A DNA stretch of 64,000 nucleotides from Eunapius fragilis (GCA_963681505.1 OY811975.1:5757490-5821489); one strand, 5' to 3'; positions 11,229 to 41,354 are shown, numbered from the stretch's first letter. The notes: generated from the sequence alone by a model not told the origin. Numbers and translations are program-made.

Positions 11229-11360
11229 TTGCCACAACCAATAACATGCATGTGGCAAATTGCAACGGCTGAATATTGTCATACAAATCTACGTGTATGT
11301 ATATGTATTTTATTGTGTGGGTTGTACAACATTATTAATAATTGAATGAAACTGACAATT

Positions 11361-11573
11361 AAGATAATAATAAAACACTCTCTGATAAATGGTACAGGAT
11401 TTCAAGGCAATGGTGGTGTAAAAGGTTGATTAGCGATGATACGAAAAATATGTGTATAAAAATGTACAGAAGTGCTAAATATATTTTTCATATCATCGTT
11501 GATCCCTTGTTCCCTTCCTTTTTACCATTGCCTTCAAATCCTATATACCACCAACATTCTCAGAGAGCCGGAA
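11361..11573. repeat. Palindromic MITE, ~210 bp
   Basis: ACTCTCTGATAA...GGATTTCAAGGCAATGGT near 11371-11415 is repeated inverted as ACCATTGCCTTCAAATCC...CTCAGAGAG near 11522-11570. A single arm of the same family lies at about 33218-33300 (AACACTCTCT...AAAGGCAAAGGTGGTG). Confidence 0.7.
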
Positions 11574-11603
11574 TGCTTTTCATTCGTTGCTCTGCATAGT
11601 CAT

Positions 11604-11706
11604 TGTGGAGTTAACTGTTGGACTATATTTATTATTAGATGGTATTACATAAGTGTCACGTGATGTATGGTGATTCATTCTTGTATTGTGAAGATCTAAT
11701 GTCACA
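11604..11706 (+). repeat. 5' LTR of element A
   Basis: 103 bases, TG...CA ends, identical to the 3' copy. Confidence 0.95.
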
Positions 11707-11722
11707 TGGTGGCAGCGGTTCA
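11707..11722 (+). other. Putative primer-binding site of element A
   Basis: TGGTGGCAGCGGTTCA follows the 5' LTR directly. TGG complements the CCA end of a tRNA; the tRNA is not identified. Confidence 0.55.
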
Positions 11723-12620
11723 TGGCTCAAATTTGACTAGAACCCCCCCCCCTCCCCCTCCGTTGGATTTTACAGAGGCGGACTCATGGCCTCGATGGAA
11801 GAAGTGGTTCGAGCAGTTTTGTGTTGCGTCGGGACTATGCAACGAAGACGAAAGTCAACAGGTCAGTACATTACTGTATTGTCTGGGGGAAGGAGCGGAG
11901 GAGGTGTTGCAGGCAACAGCTACCTCTCTTGAAAAGGCGAAGAAATAGTATTGTGAGGTCATTGATACCTTTAGACCTTTGAAACCTATTTTCGTGTAAA
12001 AAGAAACGTTATTTACGAGCGCGCTCGGTTCAATAGCCGGAACCAGTTGGAGGGGGATCCAGTTGAACAATATGTTCTGAGTTTACATAGCCTCGCTCGC
12101 AACTGTGAATATGGCACCCTCCAGGAAGAGCTTATCAGGGATCGTATCATTATTGGCATTCGAGACAAAGCACTGTCTAGGCGTTTACAGCTTGATGCTG
12201 ATCTTACGCTGGAGAAAGCAATGAGGTTAGTGCGTCAGAATGAAGCTGTAGGCGAGCAGAAGAAAATCTTTCAGGGAAATTTGGAATACAAGAAAGAAAG
12301 TTTAGTGCGTCAGAATGAAACTATAGGCGGGCAGCAGAAAGAATCAGCTGAGAGTGTGGATTTAGACAAAGTCGGAGCAAGCAGTAAACACAGAGGTGGT
12401 GAAAAGCGGAAGTGTTCCCAGTGCAGGAGGGAACATTGGGCTAATGGGAGGTGTCCTGCTCAGAATGCTGTGTGCTTTGGCTGCAAAAGAAAGGGCATTT
12501 CAGGTCAATGTGCTGTTCAAACTCTATTTCTGAGATGACTCCCGACACAGAAGAAGCAGAGAGTTGTGAGGGTGCAGTTTGCCTAAGTACAATAGAAGGA
12601 GAAAGACAACCATCTTGATT
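11708..12620 (+). pseudogene. gag region of element A, broken
   Basis: The first block (from 11708) has a proline run and a WPRWKKWFEQF motif typical of Gypsy gag starts, ending at a stop near 11946. Between ~11950 and 12050 there are frame breaks. The second block (12047-12538) carries the capsid C-terminal part (EQYVLSLHSLARNCEYGT, IRDKALSRRLQ). A zinc knuckle follows (CSQCRREHW, then CFGCKRKG), and a frame break precedes the protease. A short internal duplication (LVRQNEAVGEQKK / LVRQNETIGGQQK) is visible near 12225-12350. Confidence 0.85.
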
Positions 12621-12644
12621 AGTAAACATTTATGTAGGGCCGAG

Positions 12645-12910
12645 CAGCGGCGGATACAGGTTTTGGGGGGGGGGGGGGGGGTCGGCTTCTGGCCCGATAC
12701 AAAAAGCGGGGGGGGGGGGGGGGGGGTGCTGTCAGTTTATGGCCCGATACGAGGAGTGAGGGGGGGGGGGGGGGGGGGAGTATGATCGCGTATCGGGGGG
12801 CCCGAGATATAGTACAGTAGTAGAGTTCATGCGTGCGGATATCAATAGACAGCGCAATCGTGCAGCTATATTATAAAATGCGGCCCGAAAAGTTATGAAT
12901 TTATAAATGA

Positions 12911-12942
<32 letters not shown>

Positions 12943-12986
12943 GTGCCCCGAGTGCCCCCCCCCCCCCCCCCCTGGATCCGCCGCTG
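12645..12986. mobile_element. 342-bp GC-rich MITE with CAGCGGCGGATNCAGG termini
   Basis: Inverted ends CAGCGGCGGATACAGG and CCTGGATCCGCCGCTG, flanked by GCCGAG on both sides (12639-12644 and 12987-12992). The interior has several poly-G runs and one long G-run/C-run palindrome (about 12911-12972). It interrupts element A between gag and protease. Taking it out joins the flanking reading frame (through one copy of GCCGAG) straight into the protease. Confidence 0.88.
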
Positions 12987-12992
12987 GCCGAG

Positions 12993-13440
12993 TGAGCTTA
13001 CGTTTAAGCTTGACACTGGTGCTGAGGTGACAGTAATATCAGAAAGTGCTTTCAGGGAGCTGAAAGGAGTTCAATATGAAGCCCTTACAAAAAAACTGTA
13101 TGGTCCATCTCACGAGCCTTTGAGTGTTGTAGGTCAATTTATAGCAGAGTTTAAGTATAAGGAAAGGTCCTCTAAACAAACCGTTTTTGTCGTAAAGGGG
13201 CTGAAGGATAATTTGTTAGGACTTCCAGCTATCAGAGCCCTCAACCTTATAGTGAGAGTCAATGCTGTTTCAGGGAATACAGACGTGAAAACTGCAATAA
13301 TGGAGGCCTACCCTACTTTGTTTCATGGTCTTGGAACTTTGGGAGATGCATATGAGATCCAACTAAAAGAAAATGCAAAACCATTCACTCTGTACACAGC
13401 AAGAAGCATCCCAATTCCGTTACGTGACAAAGTGGATGAG
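12993..13440 (+). pseudogene. Protease and start of RT of element A
   Basis: The retroviral-type aspartic protease motif is present (KLDTGAEVTVISESAF), then a protease C-terminal stretch (LLGLPAIRALNL) and the beginning of the RT linker (ARSIPIPLRDKVDE). The frame is cut at 13440 by LTR element B. After element B the text resumes well inside RT, so a stretch of RT is missing (see findings). Confidence 0.85.
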
Positions 13441-13706
13441 TGTGAAGTACTGGAATACCCGCGCTCGTGACCCAATGACAGCCTGTTATGAATCAATATC
13501 AGCTTAGAGCAGCGATAAGAATCACACAGCAATAGGCACACAAAAAACATCAGTTCGTGCCTCTGTCCATCCGCCGGTATGCCAGTCTCCAATGATCTGA
13601 TATCGTTCTGCTGAGCGGTAGCTTAAGTACCTCCGATGAATCTTCTAGAATGTTCTCAAGGGTTAAATTAGGCAATTACAATTACACAATAATTGACAAT
13701 ACTACA
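13441..13706 (-). repeat. 3' LTR of element B
   Basis: 266 bases, TG...CA; 8 differences from the copy at 17649-17914. A purine-rich tract (AAAGGGGGAGAAG on the minus strand, 13707-13719) adjoins it as the polypurine tract. Confidence 0.93.
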
Positions 13707-13717
13707 CTTCTCCCCCT

Positions 13718-16314
13718 TTAGAATCTATCTGGGGGACGATGAGTACGTTTTGAACGTCGGAGCACTGGTGCAGTTGGGGGTGGATCCATAGGGACCATCT
13801 GTTCTTGATCCACTTCCCCTGGAGGTAGTGCTGGCACTGGTGGAGTATCTAACACTGGTGGTAATGGGTCATCATCATCATCCATGTCACCATCATCATT
13901 GTTAACTCCCTTCTCTCCCTTTGTTCTGGCACGCACATGATCAACATGATAGCGTGCTTCCTGTCCACCCTTAACCTTCACTATCAAGTTTAAAGGTCCT
14001 AACAACTTGACCACCACACCAGGAAGCCACTTAGGGGACCCTCTATGATTCACCACATAAACCTCATCTCCAACTTGAAAGGTCCTAGACTGGACATGTT
14101 GGTCATGGTTTGTCTTCTGCCTCTCCTGACTCTGCTGTACCCGCTGTGCCACACTAGGAAAAAGGAAATCCAAGTGAGATCTTGGACGACACCCCATTAA
14201 CAACTCTGCTGGCGGCTGCCCAGTAGTCGCGTGTGGTGTCAACCTGTATTGAAAGAAGAATCGAGCTAATCTGGTTTCTAAATCCCCCGTGGTCTTCTTT
14301 GTGCTTCCTTTACAGTTTGCACTGCACGCTCAGCCAACCCATTACTGGCTGGGTGATAGGGGGCAATTTTCACATGCCTAAACCCATTCAGCTTGACAAA
14401 GGTCTGGAATTGTGCACTTGTGAATGCGGACCCATTGTCCGAGACCAATACTTCAGGCAGCCCATGGGTTGAAAATACATGTCGTAAGACCCGTATAGCT
14501 TATTCCACCGAGGGTGAGCTGACAATAGAGGCCTCTAACCATTTCATGTGCGCGTCAACAATTACCATCAGGGTTTTACCTAAAAATGGCCCTGCAAAAT
14601 CTACATGCAACCGTACCCAAGGCTTAGTTGGTCACTCCCAAGGATGTAAGGGGGCTTTAGGTGGAGATTTCCGACTACTTTGACAAGCTACACATTCTTT
14701 CACTTTACTGTCCAGTCAAGAGTCTAACCCTGGCCACCAGACCACACCCCTCGCCAACGCTTTCATCCTGGAGATCCCAGGATGCCCTTCATGCAGCAAC
14801 CTAACCACAGCCTCTCTACCAGCAAGTGGTACCACCACCCGTGAGCCCCGAAGGACACACCCATCTTCTACGCTTAGCTCATGTTTCCACTGTTCGTACG
14901 GTTGAAAATCCACTCCCTCCTGCGGTTGCCATCCATGGAGAACCATTCTTCTCACCCGGGAGAGAACCGGATCCCTATCAGTCCATGACTTTATGGTAGC
15001 AGCCGACACAGCTGAGCCCATGTCTGAAAGTGCCTCCATCATCAGGACAGTATCCCCTGGCACAGGAACACTGCTTGGACTTTCCCTCAGTGGTAGTCTG
15101 CTTAAACCATCAGCATTAGAGTTTTCTTTCCCTGCCCTGAACACTATCCGATAGTCGTACGCGCTCAAGGTCAGAGCCCATCTCTGTATCCTAGCTGATG
15201 CCATCGTTGGTACTGGCTTATCTTCCTTGAAGAGAAACTGCAAAAGTTAATGCACCACAAATTTCCGCCTATACAAGTACTGGTGAAATTTCTTGACCCC
15301 AAAAACTATTGCTAATCCCTCTTTCTCTAACTGAGAATACTTTTTCTCTGCAGGAGCTAACGAACAAGAAGCATATGTGATGGGTTTATCTGACCCATCC
15401 TCACATACATGGGACAGAACAGCCCCTAGCCCATAAGGTGAAGCATCACATGAAAGTGCAAGCTGTAATGTAGGGTCAAAATGCACCAACAGGGTTTCAG
15501 ATGTAAGTTGTGACTTGCCTATACAAAAAGCCTCTTCCTGTTCTCTTCCCCAATGCCATACCTGTCCCTTACTTAGCAACTTGTACAAGGGTGCCAAAGT
15601 GCTCGACAAGTGGGGTAAGAACTTACCATAATAGTTCAGCAATCCCAGAAATGTTTTCAGCTGGCTTAGATCTCGAGGAATCGGCGCATCTCTGATAGCT
15701 CTCAGTTTCTCCTCCGTTGGTTGAATACCATTTTCCGAGATACGATACCCCAGGTACTCTACACTTGGCAGCAAGAATCGGCACTTTGACTCCTTCAGCC
15801 TCATTCCCACTTCTTCCAGCCTTGTCAACACCTGCTCAAGTATCTGTAAATGCTCTGACTCAGAAGTTCCCGTTACCAGAATGTCATCAATATACGCATG
15901 CACATAAGGTATCCCCTTCAAAATACCCTCCATTGTGCGTTGAAAAATGGCTGGGGCAGAGGACACCCCAAATGGCAAGCGATTATAGTAAAACAGACCT
16001 TTGTGTGTGGAAATAGTAGCTAACTTCCTGGAGTCCTCATCCAGTTGCAGCTGTAGATAAGCATGTGCCAGGTCTAATTTGGAGAAAACCTTTCCTTTTG
16101 CCTATTCTGCCAGTAAGTCGTCTATGCGTGGCAGGGGATAAGATTCCACATTAGCAACCCGATTGATTGTTACTTTATAATCCCCACATATCCTGATACT
16201 CCCGTCACCCTTCACCAGTGATACCAGTAGCCCAGTCAAAGAATTTGATAGCCTCGATGATACCTGTTTTCTCAAGTCTCTCCAGTTCTTGCTCAACTCT
16301 TCCACGTAAGGCAT
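13718..16314 (-). pseudogene. RT, RNase H and integrase of element B, with stops
   Basis: RT fingers at ~16102-16200. RT palm with AYIDDILV and the LPFGVSSAPAIFQ block at 15247-15978. RNase H (LALSCDASPYGLGAVLSH) to 15247, then a stop. The end of RNase H and the zinc-binding part of integrase lie at 14716-15243. The integrase core follows with DFAGP and VSDNGSAF near 14430-14650, a glutamate motif NGLAERAVQTVKEA near 14310, and a C-terminal part (13718-14242). At least three in-frame stops separate these blocks. Confidence 0.85.
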
Positions 16315-17626
16315 GTGGTACTGACCGCGGTCTGAATAACCGTGGTGTTGCAGAGGGATCCACGTAGAGCTTTACCGTCACCCCCTTCACCAAGCCTAGT
16401 TCATCTTTGAAGAGTTCCGAATGACGTGACAATAGTTCCTGAATGTGGTTGTCCATACCTACATGTATAGAAGTGTGAAAAATGCCCAGGTTTGGCTTTA
16501 ATTTATACAGCCAATCTCTCCCCATAAGCGATGGCCCCCTTCCAGCAACCACCAGGAGGTTCAGGAACATAGTGGTGCCACCATAACACACTGCAACTGA
16601 ATCCTGCCCCTTTACTTTCAACTGCTCGCCCGTATACGTCCGCAGAAGGATAGATGTGTCTTGCAGTTGTGGGCGTCTCTGCTTTGGCCACAGCGCCCAG
16701 TAGGTTTTCTCGCTAATGACGGATGCTGCAGCCCCAGTGTCCACTTCCATCTCTAAGGGAGAGTCATTCAGCAAGACACGTAAGGTAACAGGTTTCCTGG
16801 ATGGGTCTTGCACCAGAAATAAGGTGTATGTATCCTTCTGGCCGGAATCCCGTTCGGATTGTTGTTGAGTTCTCTGAGGTCTTCTTTGCCGCCCTCGACC
16901 CTGTGTGGGCTCCTTGTCATCACCTCTTTTACCACGACATACCCTAGCGAGATGTCCTTGTTTCCCACAATGGTAGCATTCAACATTTCGGCACCAACAT
17001 TCTGACGCCTTGTGGTGACCACCACATCGGTAACAGGCATCTTGATTAGCCCGCGGCTGTGGAGCTTGAACAACGTGTACAGGTTCAGGGTCCCCCACAG
17101 GCGGCTGAATTTCCCTGGCACTCCTTTCCGCCAGCTCCGCCAACTTGGCAAGCTCGACTGCCTTGGCAAAGGTGAGATCTTTCTCTGTCAGCAACCGTCG
17201 TTGCAATCTAGAATCTCGAACGCCGCAAACAAGTCGGTCCCGCAACATCTCGTCTAAAGTCTCTCCGAACGAATAGTATTCAGACAGGTGCTTCAACTCC
17301 GTCACGAACTGTGTCACTGTCTCTGCATCCTTCTGTATCCGCGAGTTGAAGTGGAATCTCTGTACTGAAACAGGAAGGGGGGGAGAGACATGTTCACGCA
17401 CCAATTTGACAAGTTGGGCATACGTCTTGTCTGTTGGCTTTTCCGGTGACACTAGGTTGCGAATTAACAGGTAAGTTGAGATACCACATACGCTTAGCAG
17501 AACTGCACGCTGTTTCTCCGCAGCAGCAACGCCATTGGCCTGGAAGAACTGCTCCAGTCGTTCGCAATAGACCACCCAATCGTCCACCGCCGGGTCAAAT
17601 GGCCCTACTGTACCCAGGAGAGCCAT
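16205..17626 (-). pseudogene. gag-protease of element B, running into the start of RT
   Basis: 473 codons: gag (WVVYCERLEQFF near the start), two CCHC knuckles (CYRCGGHHKASEC and CYHCGKQGHLARVC), an aspartic protease (EVDTGAAASVISEKTYW) and the RT linker with RVEQELERLEKTGII. Near 16240 the frame is lost at the position where RT should continue into the VKGDGSIRICGDYK block, which lies in another frame. Gag and pol were probably one polyprotein. Confidence 0.85.
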
Positions 17627-17648
17627 GAACTTTTACCCTCGTCGCCAC

Positions 17649-17914
17649 TGTGAAGTACTGGAATACCTGCGCTCGTGACCCAATGACAGCCTGTTATGAA
17701 TCAATATCAGCTTAGAGCAGCGATAAGAATCACACAGCAATAGGCACACAAATAACATCAGTTCGTGCCTCCGTCCGTCCGCCAGTATGCCAGTCTCCAA
17801 TTATCTGATCTCGTTCTGCTGAGTGGTAGCTTAAGTACCTCCGATGAATCTTCTAGAATGTTCTCAAGGGTTAAATTAGGCAATTACAATTACACAATAA
17901 TTGACAATACTACA
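17649..17914 (-). repeat. 5' LTR of element B
   Basis: 266 bases. Next to it on the minus strand lies TGGCGACGAGGG (17647 down to 17636), a typical Gypsy primer-binding site one base from the LTR. Confidence 0.93.
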
Positions 17915-17919
17915 ATGAG

Positions 17920-20138
17920 ACCCTTGCACAACTTACCGGTGCTACTGTCTTCAGCAAGCTGGATGCCAATTCTGGCTTTTGGCAGATTCCCTTGGCTGAC
18001 TCATCCGGATTGCTGACAACTTTCATAACTCCCTTTGGACGTTACTGTTTTAATAAGTTACCATTTGGTATCTCAAGTGCTCCAGAGCTCTTTCAGAAGC
18101 GGATGGGCCAGATTTTGGAGGGTCTTGATGGTGTTCTATGTCAAATGGATGATGTTTTAGTGTTTGGCTCCAATCAACAGGAGCATGACTTTAGACTGCA
18201 TGCAGTCCTCAAAGCAATTAAGGCAGCAGGAGTCACTTTGAACAGTGAGAAATGTTCGTTCAGTGTGGACAAGCTAAAATTCCGTGGCCATGTCATAAGC
18301 AGAGATGGAGTTAGTGCCGATCCTGATAAAACAAAAGCTATTTTACAGATGAAACCACCTACAAACATCACAGAGCTCAGACTATTTATGGGAATGGTGA
18401 ACCAACTAGGGAAATTCTCCCCAAATGTGGCACAAATTTCAGAACCGTTACGTGAACTATTGAGCACAAAGTCTGCATGGGTTTGGGGTACCGGTCAAGA
18501 CCACGCATTTTCGTCAGTCAAGACATAGTTGACTAGGCCTACCGTACTTGCTCTTTACAACCCCATGGCAGAGACCCTGGTATCTGCAGATGCCTCGTCA
18601 AATGGTTTAGGGGCAGTCCTTCAGAAATTTGAAGCTGAGTGGAGACCAGTTGTGTTCGCATCCAGATCGATGTCTGAAACAGAGACTAGGTATGCACAAA
18701 TTGAGAAGGAGGTATTGGCAATTACATGGGCGTGCGACAAGTTTTCCATTTATGTCCTGGGGAGACAGTTCACAGTTGAAACAGACCACAAACCGTTAGT
18801 GCCACTACTGAGTTCCAAGCAGTTAGATAGCCTCCCATCGAGGATCTTGAGATTTAGACTATGCTTGATGAGATACCATTTTAATATCAAGCACGTGCCA
18901 GGGAAGCTCATGTACACAGCTGATACTCTATCTAGAGCCCCTACTTCTGTTCCAGGAAAAGATTGTGAAGTACTCCAGGATGATGCCGAACTTTTTGCAG
19001 CTCACGTAATAGCACACTTGCCAGCAAGCAAAGCACGCATGGATGTTTATCGTTCATCTCAAACTAGTGATCCAGTTACATCAGCTGTCGTTAAGTACTG
19101 TCGTTTTGGATGGCCAGAAAAGCATAGACTACAATCTGAACTACGTGTATACTGGAGTTTGAGAGGAGAGTTGACAGTATATGATGGGCTCTAAAACGCT
19201 TAGTCATCTCCCAGGCTTTGCAAGAGGAGACAATGCAGAGATTACATCAGGGTCACCAAGGAATTCAGAGGTGCCAGCTTAGAGCAAGTTCATGTGTCTG
19301 GTGGCCAGGAATCTCCAAGGACCTTGAGCGCTTCGTAAAACAATGCCTAGTCTGTGCAAAGAGATCTGTACCTCATAAGGAGCCTATGATTCCATCAGAG
19401 TTACCTAAGTACTCCTGGCAAAAGGTTGGAACAGATCTCGTTGAATTGAAGGGTGCAACATTCTTACTTGTAGTTGATTATTTTTCCAGGTATGTGGAAA
19501 CCACCAAACTGGCTAGTACAACATCCAGTGCTATAATAACTGCATTGAAATCAATTTTTGCGAGGTTTGGGGTCCCTGAGATTGTGGTTTCCGACAATGG
19601 GCCACAGTTTGTGTCATGGAAATGAAGGAATTCAGTGAGCTTTACAGATTTCAACACACTACTAGTAGCCCTCATTACCCCCAGAGTAATGGCCAAGCCG
19701 AGAGGGCAGTGCAGACAGTAAAGAGACTACTTAGCTCAGGTGATAACCCCTACCTCACTATGTTGTGCTACAGGGCAACTCCATTATCACGGTGTGGACT
19801 AAGCCCAGCACAGCTTTTGATGGGGCGACTGATTTGGACCAACATACCTCAGATCAGTGAACATCTAGTACCCAAATGGGACTTCCTGGGTACATTCAGA
19901 GAAAAACACCAACAGTATAAGGTAAAAATGAAATGCAACTATGATTAGTCATCGAGTTCAATCTAGATCAGAGATACCAATTGGTACAGATGTGTGGGTC
20001 TCATCTGGTGGCAATGACCGTATCAGAGGCAAGGTCACATCATCAGCCAACACTCCCAGATCGTACATCATGGAGACACCATCAGGTGAAGTTAGGAGAA
20101 CTCGGGGACACCTGGTCCCTGTACCGGAGGAAATGTAG
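17920..20138 (+). pseudogene. RT, RNase H and integrase of element A, interrupted
   Basis: RT resumes at 17920 (LDANSGFWQIPLA, then CQMDDVLVFG with the DD pair) and runs to a TAG at 18526. RNase H follows in the same frame (SADASSNGLGAVLQKF, DTLSRAP) to 19194. Integrase has its zinc motif (HQGHQG...CLVCAK), a first acidic residue in VGTDLVEL and a second in VSDNGPQF. The frame shifts near 19615, after which the third acidic motif (NGQAERAVQTVK) appears in another frame. A DNA-binding tail ends at 20138. Confidence 0.87.
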
Positions 20139-20167
20139 GACAAAAATCAACAGAAGTGAGCCAAGAG

Positions 20168-20237
20168 GAACCTGCAGTAGACGAGAGGTCCAATTATTCA
20201 ACACCTGCAGTAGACGAGAGGTCAAATTATTCAACAC
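20168..20237 (+). repeat. 33-bp tandem duplication near the 3' end of element A
   Basis: ACCTGCAGTAGACGAGAGGT...CAATTATTCAAC occurs twice in a row with one base difference. Confidence 0.85.
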
Positions 20238-20319
20238 CATCCAGTCCTATTGCCTCGCGTACCAGATTGAAGACAAGAGTAAGTATCCTTCCACCTCAAA
20301 GACTCTGAAAGAAGACAGT

Positions 20320-20422
20320 TGTGGAGTTAACTGTTGGACTATATTTATTATTAGATGGTATTACATAAGTGTCACGTGATGTATGGTGATTCATTCTTGT
20401 ATTGTGAAGATCTAATGTCACA
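20320..20422 (+). repeat. 3' LTR of element A
   Basis: Identical to 11604-11706, followed by GTCAT. Confidence 0.95.
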
Positions 20423-20512
20423 GTCATCTTCACACATGTAAGGTTGGATATGGTGAAGAGAAAACTTCCACTTCCACCCGGGCTTGTATCTCATTATTTA
20501 GCACATTACAAG
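20423..20512 (-). pseudogene. Candidate last exon of the P450 gene, carrying an in-frame TAA
   Basis: A good acceptor (TTCCAACAG) ends at 20513, and the preceding exon ends in phase 0. In that phase the exon reads LVMC-stop-IMRYKPGWKWKFSLHH. Without the stop, the spacing of LV, MRY and the FSL strand resembles the segment after the heme-loop helix in P450s. The exon runs straight into LTR element A at 20423. It may be the true end, a damaged end, or a chance match. Confidence 0.4.
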
Positions 20513-20870
20513 CTGTTGGAATATGTTTATGCATCACACAAACTATAATGATGGTAACAGCGAACGTGCTAAAACTCTTAAACTATACATCACTATTCAA
20601 AAATACTACGCTGTTCCTATGCTACTTCCTGTCAGTGAATTTAATTTTTACGGGTTCAGCAGGCTTTACAAAGACAGCAGTGGTCATCTGCAGTGACTGC
20701 TGTTGGGTAGAAAGCCTAAAGTTCTGTGATATCTATAGGGAATGAAGCCATACTCATCATTTAATTTTTTTAATAATGAACAAAAATGAAAAAGCAAAAA
20801 ATACATGTAAATCTAAGTGATGTGGGGCGTAGTGAGTCATAAAATGATACCATTTTACAAAACAATATAC

Positions 20871-39711
<18,841 letters not shown>

Positions 39712-41040
39712 TAATCAAATCACCAGATCTACACGGCCAATTTTTTTACGTTAAAACGGGCCGATCATTGCTTTTATCAGTGAATCATGAACTTTGGGCA
39801 GCGTTCGGAATCAAGACTTAAATCATCACCGCAGAGCTGGCGGAAGCCTTTAAGGATTGGACCGCGAGGGGGCGGAAAAAGCTCCTCCATCGGGCCGTGG
39901 TCTGGGGCTCCGCCCCAGCCACTTTGCAACTTTCGCACTTTTTAAGTCACAAAACATAGCATACTTGCATAGAAATATGGTAAAAAGTAAATACAGGGCC
40001 ATAGCAACGAAAGACAAAGTGGTCCAGCTAATGCATAAGATGTGTTCACTGCAAAATAGGTTGGTTGCTTTGTCAACCCAAAATTTGGTCCGAGGTGTCG
40101 ACTACATAGTGCAGTGTAAACCAAATTTGGCTAAACTGTTTCATGGTTTTATGTGCACACTACATTGGTTTAAGGTTTAGTTTACTGGTTATAATATAGT
40201 ATGAGGATTAGAGCAACCCTGCCATGCAGAGCATCAACTCAGCCAATGCACCATTTCAATATCTATCTTAACCCCAAAGGTATTTTGTGTGATGTGCACA
40301 CAGGCTATTGATACAGCTCATTCCTTCGAAACAGGCAGAGGCTTAAGGATTCAAAACCAACCTAAAGGCAATGCTTCCATTGGCTCTCACCATTGCTTTA
40401 CCCCAAAAAAGAGTAGTTATTGAGCTAAGCATGAGATGAGCAGAACAATGTGAACTGCGTGACTTTCTATTAAACTCACAACAAACTGCTGGTGGAATAT
40501 GTTGCCCTCGATATCCTGTAGACGAACCAGACAGATCCTAGAGCGATCATTCTTTTGTCATCCTAATAGGTGGTGTATATGGAAATGGGAGACAGGTAAT
40601 GTGGAGTAATGTGGGAGGTGTAACCCTCCAACACAGTTGTGACGACATAGGGGAGCTCTGTAAGCTATGGAGGGATCAGGGGTGGAGCCCAGCCACTTTA
40701 CAACTTTAACTGGCTACAATTGCATGTGATTATAACAACAGATAGAATATGAAATGTAGCAAGTTTTAATTAGCTATTGCAGCCTGGCAATATGATCATG
40801 CTATGTGGAATATGCATAACTAATAAACCACACTTGGCTGGGTCGCCCTGCCCCCACTTTGCTCTGGATCCATCACACATTGTACATGTTGGGCAATTGC
40901 ATACCTTACGGAGTGCACCATGGAGATACATGAGTTTGCCACATGAGGATGCTCCTCTCAGAAAGTCATCCAGCTTTAAAATTCATCCCCACATCTAAAA
41001 TTCAATTTTAGAATAACATTCACAATACAAGTTGAACCAA
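39712..41040. other. Upstream region of the P450 gene
   Basis: No gene recognised. Two related direct-repeat segments (CTCCGCCCCAGCCACTTTGC... near 39910 and GTGGAGCCCAGCCACTTTAC... near 40683) suggest an interspersed repeat. The P450 promoter should lie just right of 39711; I see no clear TATA element there. Confidence 0.4.
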
Positions 41041-41354
41041 GAACTTACTTCAATAATGGCCTCCAGATATACTTCCTTGAATCGCAAAGCTTGTGGTATG
41101 CCAGGGCATGTTGGTTGGCATAAATGTTATGATGGCAGCATTGTAGCTTTCACATCTGTAGAACTGTAAACATCTATCAAAACAATGTACAACTTCGAAC
41201 ACGAATAGAAACACACCACATAACAAACTTGGATGCAATCAAAGTCTGTGGCAGTAGAGCAGATGGGAGGGAACAGAATGAATACAAAATTACACTTCGA
41301 GGACTGCATTATTATAAACATACTTCCTTCCAAATGTACTTCCCACCCCTTCCA

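Larger units (their letters stand above)
13441..17914 (-). mobile_element. LTR retrotransposon B (Ty3/Gypsy type), 4474 bp, minus strand, inserted in element A
   Basis: 266-bp LTRs at 13441-13706 and 17649-17914, differing at 8 positions (~3%). The target duplication ATGAG flanks both sides (13436-13440 and 17915-17919). The genes run from right to left: gag with two CCHC knuckles, protease, RT, RNase H, integrase. Several stops and frame changes make it non-functional as read. Confidence 0.95.
11604..20422 (+). mobile_element. LTR retrotransposon A (Ty3/Gypsy type), 8819 bp, defective, with two nested insertions
   Basis: Identical 103-bp LTRs (TGTGGAGTTAAC...CTAATGTCACA) at 11604-11706 and 20320-20422, flanked by the 5-bp duplication GTCAT (11599-11603 and 20423-20427). 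Order on the plus strand: gag, protease, RT, RNase H, integrase, as in Ty3/Gypsy. Inserted within are a MITE (12645-12986) and LTR element B (13441-17914). The element's own coding is broken: early gag stops, missing RT finger region, an in-frame TAG between RT and RNase H (18526), and a frameshift in integrase near 19620. Confidence 0.95.

Noticed and set aside
12579..13016. Gly/Pro-rich ORFs
   Set aside because: Translations of poly-G/poly-C runs inside the MITE.
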